This document shows positions 62,625 to 64,000 of a stretch of DNA of 64,000 bases, piece after piece. The DNA comes from Pseudodesulfovibrio hydrargyri (GTDB lineage: Bacteria; Desulfobacterota; Desulfovibrionia; Desulfovibrionales; Desulfovibrionaceae): assembly GCF_001874525.1 (NCBI RefSeq), contig NZ_LKAQ01000004.1, positions 1,411,171 through 1,475,170 of the forward strand. Reading direction: 5' to 3'. The first letter of the stretch is position 1. Each line of letters starts with the position of its first letter. The position numbers were made by a program, and so were the translations under genes. The notes beneath the pieces are model-generated. The model had not been told where the DNA came from. It saw only the letters and a program-made list of their open reading frames with translations, and did no database searches.

Positions 62625-63992
62625 TTAGTGCGCCACGCCCTTGATCACGACCAGGGTCAGGTCGTCCTCGCGCCCATCGGGCCCGGAGAATTCGACCACC
62701 CGTCCGCTGACGGCCGACAAAATCTCCCGCGCGCTCCCGTCCCGGTTGTCCCGGATGATCCGGCGCAACCGCTCGCGGCCGAACATGCTCCCGTCCGGGC
62801 CGCGCGCCTCCCATATTCCGTCCGTGGTGACGCACAGGATCCGGCCCGGCCCGGGCAGTTCCATGGACTGTTCGTGGTAGTCCCAGCCGGGCTCCACGCC
62901 GAGCGGAATATCCACGCCCTTGAGCTCGCTGAAAGAGTCCGTGGCCGGGTCGTACAGCTGCGCGGGCTGCTGGCCCGCGTTGACCCAGGTGAGGGTTCCC
63001 TCGGCCGGGTCCGCGACCATGAAGAACAGGGTCATGAACCGCCCGGTGTCGCCGATGTCGCGGCTCAGGTGCAGGTTGGCCCGGCGGATGCTCTCGGCGG
63101 CCGGGCCCGGCGTGGCCGCGTTCTGGCGGATGACGGCCCGGCCCGCGGTCATGAGCAGGGCCGCGCCGATGCCGTGGCCCGAGACGTCGCCCACGGCCAC
63201 GGCCAGCCTGCCGCAGTTGTCCGGGTCGCATTCGATGAAGTCGAAGAAGTCGCCGCCGGTCTCGTCCGAGAACAGGCTTGCGCCCGCGATGTCCAGGCCG
63301 GGCATGGCCGGGGCCTCCTTGGGCAGGAAGTGCTGCTGGACCTCCTGGGCGATGCGCAGCCCCTCGCGCATGCGCACGCCCTCCCGCAGCCGGTCGATCA
63401 TGGTGTTGGTGTGCCCGGCGATGACCCCCATCTCGTCGGACGTGGTCACGGGCACGCGCCGGGACAGGTCGCCCCGGCTGACGTTTTCCAGGACCCCGGT
63501 CTGGGTGTCCAGGACCATGCGCATGTTCCGGGCGTAGGAGACCACCAGGTTGACGAGCATGACCATGAGAAAGCCCATGACGAAGAGGATCTCCACCAGG
63601 ACAGAGCGGCCGATCATGTCCAGGGTCTCGAGGTTCAGGTCCTGGGTGGCCAGCCAGCCGATGTCGCGGATGATGACCAGCAGGATGATGACCGTGCTCA
63701 GGATCATGACGAGCACGGCCACCACGGAGAATTTGCGGGTCATGGAGATGAGCCGGGAGGGCGGGGCGTAGCTGGCGTCGCCCGCCAGGGCGTTGCGGAT
63801 GACCCGGCGCTCGCGGGCCAAGCCCAGGTCCAGCCCGGCGAAGAGCCCCACGGTGAAGAGACCCAGGACCAGCTTGAGGCCGCTGTCCTGGAGCGGGTAA
63901 TGGTAGACGACGAAGAGGATGATTCCGGCCGCGACCCCGGCGGCGACGAACAGGCAGAGTTCCATTTGCAGCTGGCGCAGGGGGCGGCGCAA
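62625..63992 (-). CDS. Membrane HAMP-PP2C (RsbU/SpoIIE-type) phosphatase
   Basis: About 455 residues; the 5' end lies within a few bases of the window edge, so the true start may be ATG 63965 or outside the window. Four N-terminal helices (LFVAAGVAAGIILFVVYHY to LVEILFVMGFLMVMLVNLVV), a HAMP domain (VSRGDLSRRVPVTTSDEMG) and a PP2C-type phosphatase (EVQQHFLPKEAP; GGDFFDFIEC; VAVGDVSGHGIGAALLM; VTTDGIWEA) with the metal aspartates in place. It would dephosphorylate an anti-sigma-antagonist-like partner; no such gene is in view. It may or may not belong with the operon 135 bases downstream. Confidence 0.88.
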   Translation of the reverse strand: MRRPLRQLQMELCLFVAAGVAAGIILFVVYHYPLQDSGLKLVLGLFTVGLFAGLDLGLARERRVIRNALAGDASYAPPSRLISMTRKFSVVAVLVMILSTVIILLVIIRDIGWLATQDLNLETLDMIGRSVLVEILFVMGFLMVMLVNLVVSYARNMRMVLDTQTGVLENVSRGDLSRRVPVTTSDEMGVIAGHTNTMIDRLREGVRMREGLRIAQEVQQHFLPKEAPAMPGLDIAGASLFSDETGGDFFDFIECDPDNCGRLAVAVGDVSGHGIGAALLMTAGRAVIRQNAATPGPAAESIRRANLHLSRDIGDTGRFMTLFFMVADPAEGTLTWVNAGQQPAQLYDPATDSFSELKGVDIPLGVEPGWDYHEQSMELPGPGRILCVTTDGIWEARGPDGSMFGRERLRRIIRDNRDGSAREILSAVSGRVVEFSGPDGREDDLTLVVIKGVAH

Positions 63993-64000
63993 CGGGCGGG

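Overview
The window is 64 kb of high-GC, gene-dense chromosome from a Gram-negative bacterium. The mix (Tat-exported TRAP receptor, AmiC-type amidase, SPOR proteins, RNase Y with YmdB, HDOD/CheD/CheR signalling, an RHS core ending in the Desulfovibrio-style DPxGL block, Acs, YhhQ, 6S RNA beside zapA) most resembles a Desulfovibrionaceae (Desulfovibrio/Pseudodesulfovibrio-like) sulfate reducer. That placement is inference from gene content; no rRNA lies in the window and I saw no tRNA.

Layout. 0.2-11.7 kb: a degenerate HD-GYP protein, a helicase-nuclease fusion resembling MrfA+MrfB, a Sel1 protein, AmiC, a phosphodiesterase, cheD-HDOD, and fabD-aroE-cyclophilin. 12-16 kb: a deleted neuD-like remnant, HIT-IHF, a SPOR lipoprotein and a Ser/Thr kinase-DUF1566 fusion. 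15.8-18.1 kb: a repeat-rich, lower-GC island with a broken RHS gene, a small zinc-ribbon membrane protein and a displaced RHS-core fragment. 18-28 kb: acs, a dctPQM TRAP operon with a sigma-54-type promoter, katA, dapF, small proteins and an MBL hydrolase. 28.5-31.5 kb: twin pseudo-receiver/TPR proteins. 31.5-38.9 kb: an AaeXAB-like efflux set opposite a TetR gene, then EamA/AraC. 39-50 kb: argS, SPOR, an acetyltransferase, yhhQ, tyrS, ymdB, cheR, rny, 6S RNA, zapA, a ZapB-like coiled coil and glmU.

50.4-62.5 kb on the minus strand is the most unusual locus: seven tightly packed genes, probably one operon. They encode a small FtsX permease, a MacB/LolD-type ATPase, a 1640-residue protein joining an exported M28-like domain to an FtsX permease, a DUF6785-type multipass protein, two duplicated periplasmic binding proteins and an OPT-like transporter. 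The M28-like domain has lost key metal ligands and the catalytic acid, so it may be a binding or sensing domain. A HAMP-PP2C phosphatase gene lies upstream. I read this as an uncharacterised envelope transport machine.

Two dispersed hairpin families recur at gene 3' ends. Family 1 has six copies with 14-22 bp stems next to a TGCCTCCGGCGGCC box. Family 2 has three full and one partial copy, with constant flanks and stems that differ in sequence yet still pair. A separate inverted leader pair of about 115 bp lies upstream of both the kinase and the RHS gene.
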